In this document: positions 17,601 to 26,207 of the stretch, piece after piece
Position numbering within the stretch: the first letter of the stretch is position 1
Layout of the letters: each line of letters begins with the position of its first letter
Assembly (NCBI RefSeq): GCF_014200435.1
Contig: NZ_JACHBR010000003.1
Span: 124,001 to 188,000, forward strand
Direction of reading: 5' to 3'
DNA: 64,000 nucleotides
Origin: Sphaerisporangium krabiense
Lineage (GTDB): Bacteria; Actinomycetota; Actinomycetes; Streptosporangiales; Streptosporangiaceae
Position numbers and translations under genes: made by a program
The notes under the pieces: model-generated
What the model was told of the DNA's origin: nothing
The model's database searches: none
Seen by the model: only the letters and a program-made list of their open reading frames with translations

Positions 17601-18648
17601 GGGCGCCGTGGTCGTGGTCAACCTGTCCGAGCGGCGCTGCGACGCGCTGGTGGTCACCTCCGGCGGCGTGGCCGCCGTCCCGCTGCCCGGCCTGACCTCG
17701 CGCGAGGCGGCCTTCCGCGCCGCCATGTACCTGGACGTGCTCGGCTCCATGGCGGTGCCCATGGCCATGGAGCCGGGTGAGCGGCGTTCGGGCCTGCTGC
17801 GGGGCAGCGAGGGCTTCCTGGGGGACGTGCTGGCCTGGCTGTGGACGGCGGTCGCCGAGCCCGTGCTCGCCCATCTGGGCCACACCCGCGCTCCGGCGGG
17901 GGGCGGGCCGTGGCCCCGGGTGTGGTGGTGCCCGACCGGCGCGCTCACGCTGCTGCCGTTGCACGCCGCCGGGACCGGGCAGGACGGGGACAGCGTCCTT
18001 GACCGGGTGGTGTCCTCCTACACCCCCACCCTGGGCGCGCTGGACCGGGCGCGGCAGGGCGAGCCCCGTCCGGGGGCGCCCGCCCTGGTGGTCACCGTGC
18101 CCGCCGCGCCGGGCGTCCGCACGCTGACCGGCCCCTACCAGGAGGCGGCGTTCCTGCGGCGCGTGCTGGATGTGCCGCCGGTGCGGCTGCACGGCGCGCA
18201 GGCCACCCGCGCGGCGGTGGCGGCGGCGCTGCCCGGCTGCGGGGCGCTGCACTTCAGCGGGCACGGCACCCAGGAGCTGACCGCGCCGTCGCGGGGCGGG
18301 CTGGTGCTGTACGACGGGGTGCTGGCGGTGCGGGACCTGACCGGGCTCGACGTGCGCGGGGAGCTGGCGTTCCTGTCGGCGTGCCAGACCGCCACGGGCG
18401 GGGCCGAGCTGCCCGACGAGGGCGTCCACCTGGCCTCGGCGTTGCAGATCGCCGGGTTCCGGCACGTCATCGCCACGCTGTGGAGCGTGTACGACCTGCC
18501 GAGCGTGGAGGTCACGCGCGCGGTGTACGGGGCGCTGGCGAAGGGGGTGGGGCCGGCGGTCGCGCTGCACGAGGCCGTGCGGGCTCTGCGCGCCGCGCAC
18601 CCGGCGGCCCCGAGCGTGTGGGCCTCCTACGTCCACACCGGGCCGTGA
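14659..18648 (+). CDS. TPR-repeat CHAT-domain (caspase-like) protein
   Basis: This 1329-residue cytoplasmic protein has two parts. Residues ~90-850 contain about fifteen TPR-like repeats with the recurring pattern 'R-[YF]-x4-GD-x-x-DL-[DE]-x-A-[IV]' at intervals of 45-55 residues, a protein-binding superhelix. Residues ~1000-1329 form a CHAT domain, with the catalytic dyad as His-1202 in 'FSGHGTQ' and Cys-1242 in 'FLSACQTA', both intact. CHAT domains are clan CD peptidases related to caspases and separases; some act in conflict or programmed-death systems. No CRISPR or gRAMP gene is nearby. It is divergent from a CBS/zinc-ribbon-like protein and a membrane protein, its likely partners. The target is unknown. 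Confidence 0.88.
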   Translation: MGNDPESRLRERLRRFSGGDHEALSGQDALADIAAARQALSRGDPADESLAVLAYAHLARYQVLPFGEDAADLEQAVALFTRLRSTAPHLVGEEVMPMLESDPRVVVRDDPHALIEEAERTGDLAVVDAALDLLARTLPLQDPGDLQAQATVIGRAALVRRRRHQLTGDPADLDGAIAGLRRTLDFPVVVGEGRTAVLYFLAELLARRFELDGDLAGLEAAIEAQREVRGAWSDDAGTALALAAMLRIRSERTGDGAGLQEALALGRQVLAEGDLSGQDGQGRPAALMELAQSLQAWSRHTGDPAHLEEAIAVLRAAGEPARVALGQALTDRYRHGGPARDLDEAVTVLGAAAPDHTTVLDAGEGREAGAVPSPEDLAGVLLRRFERDGDPADLERAVALLQDALREARPGSPGHLVVLVNLSAALHARAELAGTPEGFTAVVDLLSQARADHLAGGPHLADLHGNLGNALHARHDLTGDPADLDAAVAAHTAAVEAMDPADPARASRLSNLGLIVQSRFERAQDDADLEASLVLHAEAVAAVPPGDRDRPRYLSNQGLALRTRYERFGDPRDLDAAIAVLREAASSEQAGRESWRWPANLGNALRLRYHLQGASADIDEAIVMLRRAVEAMPADRAGEGAQVSLGEALAVRYGVGGAPGDIAEALPLLGAAAQVPGPGQAARLNAHGMALVHRYEHGRDEGDLAAAFEVLTRAVAATPEGDPRLAVHLSNLAVAARMRAAAGAPEQDPDAAVARLRAALASVPAGHGLRAAFLLNLASVTEARYRDHGDERDYQDALAAAREAALAEAGTMAHRLPAARLWADLAADHGDHAEALRAYRLAIDLVPTVAWHGLSWSDQEIQTRRSLTGLGVDACACAIEAGEVETAVELVERGRAVMWSSLLHRRGDLDALAEAAPGLAGALREVRARLDAAAERAGAPARAVEDARGWDRLLAEARRLPGFEDFLRPVRFARLREAAREGAVVVVNLSERRCDALVVTSGGVAAVPLPGLTSREAAFRAAMYLDVLGSMAVPMAMEPGERRSGLLRGSEGFLGDVLAWLWTAVAEPVLAHLGHTRAPAGGGPWPRVWWCPTGALTLLPLHAAGTGQDGDSVLDRVVSSYTPTLGALDRARQGEPRPGAPALVVTVPAAPGVRTLTGPYQEAAFLRRVLDVPPVRLHGAQATRAAVAAALPGCGALHFSGHGTQELTAPSRGGLVLYDGVLAVRDLTGLDVRGELAFLSACQTATGGAELPDEGVHLASALQIAGFRHVIATLWSVYDLPSVEVTRAVYGALAKGVGPAVALHEAVRALRAAHPAAPSVWASYVHTGP

Positions 18649-18688
18649 GACCGGCGGGGCCGGCTCGCAGGCCCGGGTGCGGGGCCGC

Positions 18689-19903
18689 TCAGCCGTTCAG
18701 GGCGCTGCCCTTCTTCCACTGCTTGAAGGACATCTGCCAGTAGCCCCAGCCGTTGTTCCACTCCAGCGCCCGGTTGGTGCCGACGATCTTGACGACGTCG
18801 CCGCGGTGGAAGTTCTCATAGAACCACTTGGCCTGGTCGGGGCGGGCGTTGACGCAGCCGTGGCTGACGTTGGCGCGGCCCTGGGAGCCGACCGACCAGG
18901 GGGCGCTGTGGACGTACTCGCCGCTGTTGGAGATGCGGACCGCGTGGTCGACGACCTCCTTGTAGTAGCCGGGGTCGCCTTCCTTCTTGCCCGGGGAGAT
19001 CATGGTGACCGGGCTGCCACGTTCCATGGTCAGGTGGACGCCGTTGGTGGTGGTGTACTCGCGGGTGGTGGCCTTGCCGGCGCTGATCGCCATCCGCTGG
19101 ACGACCTTGCCGTCCTTGCGGACCACCATCTGGTGGGTGCGGGTGTCGACGCTGCTGATCCACGCGGCGCCCACCCGCATGGTGGTGGCGTAGTTCTTCA
19201 CGCCGTACATGTTCTTGCCGGCGCGCACGCCCTCCAGCTCGGCGGTGAAGCGGATCTTCTGGTGGGCGGGCCAGAACTTGGCGGGCCGGTAGATGGCGAA
19301 CTTGTCGTCGATCCAGCGCCAGGCCCCCTGGACGGGCTTTTCCGCGGTGACCTGCAGCGCCTTCTCGATGGTCTTCTTGTCGGCGACCGGCTGGTCGAAG
19401 CGCACCATGATGGGCATGCCGACGCCGACGGTCTCGCCCTTGACGTTGGGGGTGATGTCGGCGATGCGCAGTTCCTGCGCGGGCTTGAGGGTGGTGAAGC
19501 TGGAGGTGACGGTGGCCGGGCCGCCCTTGCCGGTGGCACGGGCCGAGACGGTGTAGTCGCTGGCGGGCTTGAGCGGGCCCTTGGAGACCCACTTGGTGCG
19601 CCCGGCGTCGAACTCGCCCTCCAGCACCTTGCCGCCCGCGCCCTCGGCCTGCACGGTGACCTCCTCCAGCTCCCCGTTGCTGGCGGTGACCACGACGTTC
19701 TTCTCGGGGCGGACCTTGCTGGCGCCCTTGACGGGGCTGATCTGGATGACGGGCAGCGGCGTGGGCGCCGCCGAGGCGCCCTTGCCGGTGGATCCCGGGC
19801 CCGCCCCCGGTGTCCCGTTCGAACATGACGCGGTCAGCACGCCGGCCGTCACCACGGCGAGCACGGAGAGCGGAGCTCTCAGACGCTGACTAAAGTCCCG
19901 CAC
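18689..19903 (-). CDS. L,D-transpeptidase lipoprotein (Ig-like + YkuD)
   Basis: This cell-wall enzyme makes 3-3 cross-links in peptidoglycan. A short basic N-terminus and hydrophobic stretch lead to lipobox 'LTASC', so it is a membrane-anchored lipoprotein. Two Ig-like domains follow (~45-230), then a YkuD catalytic domain with 'SHGCVN', the active-site cysteine near residue 350, and a C-terminal 'WNNGWGYWQ' segment as in mycobacterial Ldt proteins. The GTG at 19903 is preferred because GGGGGAG lies six bases upstream. ATG at 19918 would add five residues. It is monocistronic; the AT-rich promoter area lies at 19925-19975. Confidence 0.93.
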   Translation of the reverse strand: MRDFSQRLRAPLSVLAVVTAGVLTASCSNGTPGAGPGSTGKGASAAPTPLPVIQISPVKGASKVRPEKNVVVTASNGELEEVTVQAEGAGGKVLEGEFDAGRTKWVSKGPLKPASDYTVSARATGKGGPATVTSSFTTLKPAQELRIADITPNVKGETVGVGMPIMVRFDQPVADKKTIEKALQVTAEKPVQGAWRWIDDKFAIYRPAKFWPAHQKIRFTAELEGVRAGKNMYGVKNYATTMRVGAAWISSVDTRTHQMVVRKDGKVVQRMAISAGKATTREYTTTNGVHLTMERGSPVTMISPGKKEGDPGYYKEVVDHAVRISNSGEYVHSAPWSVGSQGRANVSHGCVNARPDQAKWFYENFHRGDVVKIVGTNRALEWNNGWGYWQMSFKQWKKGSALNG

Positions 19904-20137
19904 AGACCTCTCCCCCATAGCGGCAAAGTCCCTTTAAAAAACCCTAATGGGGATTCATACCTGGACGCACATCTTTTGGGCTACTTAGATCACATTTCGG
20001 TCACTGTGTGTGTGGAATGTGGTTCCGTAGATCACCGTGTGCGGTCAGGAAGATCTCCGCGCGGGGTCAGGAAACGCCCGTCCGGCGGGGTGATGAAGAT
20101 CATTACGCGGGCGCCCGCCGCCGGGCGCCGGCGGGGG

Positions 20138-22354
20138 TCAGTCCTGGCGGAGCCGGTGGGTGAGCCCGGTGTGACGGCGCCCGGCGCCGCGCGTGCGCAC
20201 CGCCTGCCCGAGCGCGCGGCGCGAGCCGACCAGCACCACCAGCTTCTTGGCGCGGGTGATGGCGGTGTAGAGCAGGTTGCGCTGCAGCATCATCCACGCG
20301 CTGGTCGACAGGGGGATCACCACGGCCGGGTACTCGCTGCCCTGCGAGCGGTGGATGGAGACCGCGTAGGCGTGGGCCAGCTCGTCCAGCTCGTCGAAGC
20401 CGTACTCCACGCTCTCGTCCTCGTCGGTCAGGACGGTGAGCTTGCCGTCCTCCGGGCGCAGGTCGGTGACCACGCCGACGGTGCCGTTGAACACCCCGGC
20501 CGCGCCCTTGTCGTAGTTGTTGCGCAGCTGGGTGACCTTGTCGCCGATCCGGAACACCCGCCCGCCCGAGCGCCGCTCCGGCAGGCCGTCCCGGGCGGGG
20601 GTGAGCGACTCCTGCAGGACGGTGTTGAGGTTGGCCGCCCCGGCCGGGCCCCGGTGCATCGGCGCGAGCACCTGCACGTCGCGGCGCGCGTTCAGGCCGA
20701 ACCTGCGCGGGATGCGCCGGGCGACCACATCGACGGTCAGCGCCGCGATCTCCTCCGGCTCCTCGCACGGGAACAGGAAGAAGTCGGTCATCCCCTCCAG
20801 CACCGGGGCCAGGCCGGTGTTGACCCGGTGGGCGTTGACCACGACCCCGGACTGCTGGGCCTGGCGGAAGATCTGGGTCAGCCGCACCCGCGGGACGGCG
20901 TCGGCGGCCAGCAGGTCGCGCAGCACCTCCCCCGCGCCGACCGAGGGCAGCTGGTCGACGTCCCCCACGAACAGCAGGTGCGCGCCGGAGGGCACGGCCT
21001 TGACCAGCTTGTTGGCCAGCAGCAGGTCCAGCATGGAGGCCTCGTCGACCACCAGCAGGTCGGCGTCCAGGGGGTTGTCGCGGTCGAAGGTGGCCTCGCC
21101 GCCGGGGCGCAGCTGCAGAAGGCGGTGCACGGTGGTGGCCTCGTGCCCGGTCAGCTCGGCCAGGCGCTTGGCCGCCCTGCCGGTGGGGGCGGCGAGGATC
21201 ACCCGGGCCTTCTTGGCGCGGGCCAGGGCGACGATGGAGCGCACGGTGAAGCTCTTGCCGCACCCGGGGCCGCCGGTCAGCACGGCCATCTTGGAGGTCA
21301 GCGCCAGGCGCACCGCGTCGGCCTGCTCGGGGGCGAGCTCGGCGCCGGTGCGCCCGCGCAGCCAGCCGAAGGCCGCCTCCCAGTCCACCGTGGCGAACGC
21401 GGCCAGCCGGTCGTGCCCGGAGTCCAGCAGGCGGCGCAACCCCCCGGCCAGCGCCTGCTCGGCGCGGTGGAAGGGCGGCAGGTAGACCGCCGGGACCGGG
21501 CCCTCGGCGGCGGGGACCTCCTCGCGCACCACGCCCTCGGAGGCCACCAGTTCCTCAAGGCAGCTCGCCACCAGCTCGGCGGGCACCTCCAGGATCTTCA
21601 CCGCGTCGCCGACCAGGTTGGGCGCCGGCAGGAAGCAGTGGCCGGCGTCGGCGCCCTGCGACAGGGTGTAGCGCAGGCCGGCCTTGACGCGCTCGGGGCT
21701 GTCGTGCGGGATGCCCACGGCCTGGGCGATGGTGTCGGCGGTCTTGAATCCGATGCCCCACACGTCGTCGGCCAGCCGGTAGGGCTCGGACTTGACCACG
21801 GTGATGGAGGAGTCGCCGTACTGCTTGAAGATGCGCACCGCGATCGAGGTGGACACCCCGACCCCCTGCAGGAAGATCATCACCTCTTTGATGATCTTCT
21901 GTTCCTCCCACGCCGCCGCGATCATCTTGGTGCGCTTGGGCCCCAGGCCCGGCACCTCCACCAGCCGCTCGGGCGCGGACTCGATCACCTCCAGGGTGTC
22001 GGTGCCGAAGTGGCCGACGATGCGCTCGGCCATCTTCGGGCCGATGCCCTTGATCAGCCCCGACCCCAGGTAACGCTGGATGCCCTGCACGGTGGCCGGC
22101 AGCACGGTGGTGTAGGACCACACCTCGAACTGCCTGCCGTACTTGGGATGGGAGCCCCAGCGGCCGCGCAGCCGCAGGCTCTCGCCCACCTGCGCGCCGA
22201 GCAGCGGGCCGACCGCCGTGACCAGATCGGCCCCGCCCCGCTCGGGGGCCACCCGGGCGATGGTGTACCCGGTCTCCTCGTTGGCGTAGGTGATGCGCTC
22301 CAGCACGCCTTGCAAGGTCACACCAGGGGGAGCGTCCGATCCGGCCGTCGTCAC
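20138..22354 (-). CDS. recD2: RecD2-type DNA helicase
   Basis: This superfamily 1B 5'-3' helicase of 738 residues is the stand-alone RecD2 form, not the RecBCD subunit. The N-terminal OB-like part ('ERITYANEETGYTIARV') is followed by helix-hairpin-helix repeats ('GIGPKMAERI', 'VPGLGPKRTKMI'). Walker A 'GGPGCGKSFT' is near residue 360, 'VVDEASMLD' is motif II, 'GDVDQLPSVGAG' motif III, and the C-terminal 'SIHRSQGSEYPAVV' and 'LLYTAITRAKK' are motifs V-VI. It likely acts in repair or fork processing. The gene is transcribed alone. Confidence 0.95.
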   Translation of the reverse strand: MTTAGSDAPPGVTLQGVLERITYANEETGYTIARVAPERGGADLVTAVGPLLGAQVGESLRLRGRWGSHPKYGRQFEVWSYTTVLPATVQGIQRYLGSGLIKGIGPKMAERIVGHFGTDTLEVIESAPERLVEVPGLGPKRTKMIAAAWEEQKIIKEVMIFLQGVGVSTSIAVRIFKQYGDSSITVVKSEPYRLADDVWGIGFKTADTIAQAVGIPHDSPERVKAGLRYTLSQGADAGHCFLPAPNLVGDAVKILEVPAELVASCLEELVASEGVVREEVPAAEGPVPAVYLPPFHRAEQALAGGLRRLLDSGHDRLAAFATVDWEAAFGWLRGRTGAELAPEQADAVRLALTSKMAVLTGGPGCGKSFTVRSIVALARAKKARVILAAPTGRAAKRLAELTGHEATTVHRLLQLRPGGEATFDRDNPLDADLLVVDEASMLDLLLANKLVKAVPSGAHLLFVGDVDQLPSVGAGEVLRDLLAADAVPRVRLTQIFRQAQQSGVVVNAHRVNTGLAPVLEGMTDFFLFPCEEPEEIAALTVDVVARRIPRRFGLNARRDVQVLAPMHRGPAGAANLNTVLQESLTPARDGLPERRSGGRVFRIGDKVTQLRNNYDKGAAGVFNGTVGVVTDLRPEDGKLTVLTDEDESVEYGFDELDELAHAYAVSIHRSQGSEYPAVVIPLSTSAWMMLQRNLLYTAITRAKKLVVLVGSRRALGQAVRTRGAGRRHTGLTHRLRQD

Positions 22355-22471
22355 CGAAGCCCCCTCCCCCCAGCGCTTTCGCCAAGAGTAGAGCAGCCGG
22401 GCCCTGTCCGAGAGATCGCCGGATTCGCCGGCGATGAGCCCGATCGGCCCGGCGGGCGCCGCCGGAGCGGC

Positions 22472-22720
22472 TCAGGCGGCCATGCCGAGGTGGCCGAGGC
22501 GCGGGCCGACCGGTCCGGCGCCGCACTCGCCGGTGATGGTGCGCGAGGAGACAAGGGCGCCCGAATTCACATCGCAGAAGTCGAAAGCGGCCCGGGTATC
22601 GGGACGCACGCCGCCGAAATGGCTCACATAACGAAGCGCCGGCCGGCTGTAGTGAGGCTCGAGGGTGCCGCCCGGGTCGATCGAACAGACGAAAGCCCGG
22701 CGACTCCCCTCGAGGGTCAC
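22472..22720 (-). CDS. Possible small hypothetical protein
   Basis: This weak candidate of 82 codons starts at a GTG with GGGTGGA three bases upstream. The product contains 'AFVCSIDPGGTLEPHYS' and 'AFDFCDVNSGALVSSRT', is not low-complexity and has three or four cysteines, but I know no family. The 375-base gap between recD2 and the VOC gene holds nothing else that I can support. It could equally be non-coding. Confidence 0.25.
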   Translation of the reverse strand: MTLEGSRRAFVCSIDPGGTLEPHYSRPALRYVSHFGGVRPDTRAAFDFCDVNSGALVSSRTITGECGAGPVGPRLGHLGMAA

Positions 22721-22734
22721 TGGTCCACCCGCGT

Positions 22735-23031
22735 TCACGCCGTCACGGTCACGGCCACGGTCCGCCCGTCGGGATCGGTCAGCGTGTGACGTCCCGGCGG
22801 CAGGGGGCACGGCGGCCCGGCGGACAGGGTGAGGCCCAGGCGCAGCCGGCCGGTGGGCGGGCGCTCCCCCGCCGGGTACAGCTCCAGGACGGTGGAGCCG
22901 AGCACGGCGGCGTGATGCGCCGGCCCCTGGCCGTGCCGTTCGCCGGTGAACTCCAGGCCCAGCCCGGCGTAGAAGGCGCGGACCTCCTCCAGCCGGTCGG
23001 TGTAGACGACGACCAGGTCGAGGGTGATCAT
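22735..23031 (-). CDS. VOC superfamily protein
   Basis: This short 98-residue glyoxalase-fold protein begins 'MITLDLVVVYTDRLEEVRAFY', the typical first strand and helix, and ends 'LPPGRHTLTDPDGRTVAVTV' with the usual DPDG turn. A GGAGG ribosome site six bases before the ATG fixes the start. It lacks the full length of most VOC proteins (about 120), mainly in the central part. Function is unknown. It is divergent from the serine hydrolase gene. Confidence 0.8.
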   Translation of the reverse strand: MITLDLVVVYTDRLEEVRAFYAGLGLEFTGERHGQGPAHHAAVLGSTVLELYPAGERPPTGRLRLGLTLSAGPPCPLPPGRHTLTDPDGRTVAVTVTA

Positions 23032-23217
23032 GACAAGCCTCCAGGCCGTGAGCGGGGCGGGGACGCGCCCGGGGGGCTCGCGCGTCCGGTCGCGTGGCGG
23101 TGGGGCGATCACGCGGTCATGGCCGCAGGCGGGGATCCGCGGCCGGGCGGGCGAAGATCCCCGCTAGTGTGGCAGGGTTGCCGGCGAGCGGCGTACGGAT
23201 GACGGGGAGGCGACCCG

Positions 23218-24573
23218 ATGACGGCGGTTCTGGAGGTCACGGCGCGGGCGCTGCTACGGCGCGTGGCGATCGAGCAGTCCGAGGCGCGCGTGCCCTCGCT
23301 GGCCGTCACGGTGGTCCGCGACGGGGCGCCGGCCTGGTTCGCCGCCCGCGGCGCCGTCGAGGGCGCCGCCCCCACCCGCGACACCCAGTACCGCATCGGC
23401 TCCATCACCAAGACCATGGTCGCCACGATGGTGATGCGCCTGCGCGACGAGGGCGCGCTCGATCTCAACGACCCGATCGGCAAGCACGTCCCGGCGACCC
23501 CGGTCGGCGAGGTCACCGTCGCCCAGTTGCTGTCCCACACCGGCGGCCTGACCGCCGAGCCCCCCGGCCCGTGGTGGGAGCGCACCCCCGGCGTGACCGC
23601 CGAGGCGTTGACCGGCTCGCTGGACGCCGAGACCGCCCGCCACCGCCCCGGCCGCAGGTTCCACTACTCCAACGTCGGCTTCGCGCTGCTCGGCGAGCTG
23701 GTCGCCCGCCACCGCGGCGTCGGCTGGGACGAGGCGGTGACCGAGGAGGTCCTGCGCCCGCTCGGCATGAACGACACCACCCCCCGGCCCCGTGAGCCGC
23801 ACGCCCGCGGCTACGCCGTGCACCCCTTCGCCGACGTGCTGCTGCCCGAGCCCGAGCACGACGCCGGAGCCATGGCCCCCGCGGGCCAGATGTGGTCCAC
23901 CCCGGCCGACCTGGCCCGCTGGGCGGCGTTCCTGGCCGCGGGCGACGCGCGCGTGCTGCCGGCCGCGACGCTCGCCGAGATGCGCGAGCCCGCCGCCGTC
24001 GTCGAGGACGGCGAGGTCTGGAGCGCCGGTTTCGGGCTCGGCGTGCAACTGCTGCGCCACCGGGGGCGGCGCCTGGCCGGGCACGGCGGGTCGATGCCCG
24101 GGTTCCTGGCGGTGGTGTGGGTCGACCCCGCCGACCGCACCGGCGTGGTGTGCATGGCCAACACCACCTCGGGGCTGCGCGGCTCGATCGCCACCGACCT
24201 TCTGGACATCCTGGACACCCACGAGCCGGCCATCCCCGCCGAGTGGTCGCCCGCGGCCGCCGACCCGGAGCTGCTGGAGCTCACCGGCCCCTGGTACTGG
24301 GGCCCGGCCGCCTACCTGCTGCGGCTGCTGCCCGGCCGCGACCTGCAGCTCACCCCGCTCGGCCCGCACGGCCGCGCCTCCCGGTTCGCCGCCCGCGCCG
24401 ACGGCACCTGGCTGGGTCTGGACGGCTACTACGCCGGCGAGGTCCTGCGCGTGGTGCGCCGCCCCGACGGCACCGCCAGCCACATCGACCTCAACACCTT
24501 CATCTTCACCCGCCGGCCCTACGACCCCGCCGCGCCCGTGCCCGGCGGGGTGGAGGAGGGCGGCTGGCGCTGA
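23218..24573 (+). CDS. Class C beta-lactamase-fold serine hydrolase
   Basis: This serine hydrolase of the beta-lactamase/DD-peptidase fold has 451 residues. The nucleophile motif S-x-x-K is 'SITK' near residue 61, the second motif Y-x-N is 'YSN' near 150, and the third is 'HGG' near 290. There is no signal peptide, so it is probably cytoplasmic. Many such proteins are esterases or D-amino peptidases, not lactamases. The last ~115 residues form a separate C-terminal beta domain common in this group. It stands upstream of an ECF42 sigma factor gene in the same direction, about 120 bases apart. Confidence 0.88.
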   Translation: MTAVLEVTARALLRRVAIEQSEARVPSLAVTVVRDGAPAWFAARGAVEGAAPTRDTQYRIGSITKTMVATMVMRLRDEGALDLNDPIGKHVPATPVGEVTVAQLLSHTGGLTAEPPGPWWERTPGVTAEALTGSLDAETARHRPGRRFHYSNVGFALLGELVARHRGVGWDEAVTEEVLRPLGMNDTTPRPREPHARGYAVHPFADVLLPEPEHDAGAMAPAGQMWSTPADLARWAAFLAAGDARVLPAATLAEMREPAAVVEDGEVWSAGFGLGVQLLRHRGRRLAGHGGSMPGFLAVVWVDPADRTGVVCMANTTSGLRGSIATDLLDILDTHEPAIPAEWSPAAADPELLELTGPWYWGPAAYLLRLLPGRDLQLTPLGPHGRASRFAARADGTWLGLDGYYAGEVLRVVRRPDGTASHIDLNTFIFTRRPYDPAAPVPGGVEEGGWR

Positions 24574-24692
24574 TCCCGCCGCCGGCCCCCGCGATCGGCG
24601 CTCCCGCCGGCGCGGCGTGGGGTACATTCTGATGTCCTGAAAAGGGGCACCTCAGGGGGCCGTCGCGGGGCGGGGAAGGGCCGATCGGGAGC

Positions 24693-25934
24693 ATGGCGGG
24701 AACCGCGGGCGTGGAGGAGCTGCTGCGCGAGCTGGCGCCGCAGGTCCTGGGCGCGCTGATCCGCCGCCACGGCCACTTCGACACCGCCGAGGACGCCGTG
24801 CAGGAGGCGCTGCTGGCCGCCGCCCTGCAGTGGCCCGGTGAGGGCGTGCCCGGCAACCCCAAGGCGTGGCTGATCACCGTCGCCTCCCGCAGGCTCACCG
24901 ACCAGTGGCGCAGCGACCACGCTCGCCGCGCCCGCGAGGTCACCCTGGCGGCGATGACCCCGGCGAAGGACGCCGCGCCGCCCGAGCCCGGCGAGTGGAC
25001 TCCCGACCAGGACGACACCCTCACCCTGCTGTTCCTGTGCTGCCACCCGGCGCTGACGGCCGCCTCGCAGATCGCGCTCACCCTGCGCGCCGTCGGCGGC
25101 CTGACCACCGCCCAGATCGCCCGCGCGTTCCTGGTGCCCGAGGCGACCATGGCCCAGCGCATCAGCAGGGCCAAACAGCGCGTCAAGGCCACCGGCATCC
25201 CCTTCGCCCCGCCCCCGGCCGCCGAGCGGGCCGCCCGGCTGGCCGCCGTGCTGCACGTGCTGTACCTGATCTTCAACGAGGGGTACACCGCCAGCTCGGG
25301 CCCCGACCTGCACCGGGCGGAGCTGACCGGCGAGGCGCTGCGCCTGACCCGGGCGGTGCGCCGCCTGCTGCCCGAGGACGGCGAGGTCTCCGGGCTGCTG
25401 GCGCTCATGCTGCTCACCGAGGCCCGCCGCCCGGCCCGCACCGGCCCCGACGGCGCGCTGATCCCCCTGGCCGAGCAGGACCGCGCGCTGTGGAACCGTG
25501 GCCACATCGCCGAGGGCGTGGCGTTGATCACCGAGGCGCTGTCGCGGGCGCCGCTCGGCCCCTACCAGCTCCAGGCGGCCATCGCCGCGGTGCACGCCGA
25601 GGCGCCGGAGGCCGCGCTGACCGACTGGGCGCAGATCGTCGAGCTGTACGGGCTGCTCGGCCGGATCGACCCCAACCCGGTGGTCACCCTCAACCACGCG
25701 GTCGCCGTGGCCATGGTCAAGGGCCCACGGGCCGGGCTGGACCTGCTGGCCGATCTCGACGGCGACGAGCGCATGGCGGGCTCGCACCGGCCGGACGCCG
25801 TGCGCGCCCACCTGCTGGAGATGGACGGCGACCTGGACGGCGCCCGCGCCGCCTATCGCGCCGCCGCCCGCCGCACCACCAGCCTGCCCGAACAGCGCTA
25901 CCTGGACTCCCGCGCCGCCCGCCTGACCCACTGA
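24693..25934 (+). CDS. ECF42-type RNA polymerase sigma factor with C-terminal TPR-like domain
   Basis: This 413-residue group IV sigma factor starts with sigma region 2 ('TAEDAVQEALLAA' and 'GNPKAWLITVASRRLTDQWR'). Region 4 follows near residue 135-165 with 'LTTAQIARAFLVPEATMAQRISRAKQ'. The long C-terminal extension with 'LYLIFNEGYTAS' is the conserved ECF42 (DUF6596) domain. ECF42 factors normally sit next to a DGPF (YCII-related) protein gene and have no anti-sigma factor. No DGPF gene is seen here. The neighbours are a serine hydrolase and a hemerythrin pseudogene, so the target may lie elsewhere. Confidence 0.92.
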   Translation: MAGTAGVEELLRELAPQVLGALIRRHGHFDTAEDAVQEALLAAALQWPGEGVPGNPKAWLITVASRRLTDQWRSDHARRAREVTLAAMTPAKDAAPPEPGEWTPDQDDTLTLLFLCCHPALTAASQIALTLRAVGGLTTAQIARAFLVPEATMAQRISRAKQRVKATGIPFAPPPAAERAARLAAVLHVLYLIFNEGYTASSGPDLHRAELTGEALRLTRAVRRLLPEDGEVSGLLALMLLTEARRPARTGPDGALIPLAEQDRALWNRGHIAEGVALITEALSRAPLGPYQLQAAIAAVHAEAPEAALTDWAQIVELYGLLGRIDPNPVVTLNHAVAVAMVKGPRAGLDLLADLDGDERMAGSHRPDAVRAHLLEMDGDLDGARAAYRAAARRTTSLPEQRYLDSRAARLTH

Positions 25935-26207
25935 GACCGACCGAGCCCCCGCCGGCCGTGCCCGCCGTCCGGGGGGCTGCCCCGCTGCGCGCGACCGGTG
26001 CGGAGGTGGTCCTCACGGTCGGGGCGCGACTCCGTGCCCGCGATCCGCCCAGGCGAGCGAGCTCACCGCCGACCTCGGCCGCGAACGAGCCCAGCACCCG
26101 GCGAAGACCATGACCCACGTCCTGCACCACTCCAAGCCGCCTCCAAATCCCCTCCAAACACCCAGGAGCAGCCTGAACACGTCGCAATCGATGAAGGGCA
26201 GGAACAG

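Noticed and set aside
16414-18636. Antisense open frame opposite the TPR-CHAT gene
   Set aside because: It is a GC-rich shadow frame of low-complexity composition. The plus-strand frame has TPR and CHAT motifs.
14659-18648. Craspase (gRAMP-associated TPR-CHAT) identity
   Set aside because: No gRAMP/Cas7-11-like gene or CRISPR array is in the window, and the TPR region is of the actinobacterial repeat type.
19976-22789. Long plus-strand frame opposite recD2
   Set aside because: Shadow frame: no recognisable motif, while the minus strand carries complete helicase motifs.
23218-24573. True secreted class C beta-lactamase
   Set aside because: There is no signal peptide, and a C-terminal extra domain is present. 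A general serine hydrolase is the safer call.
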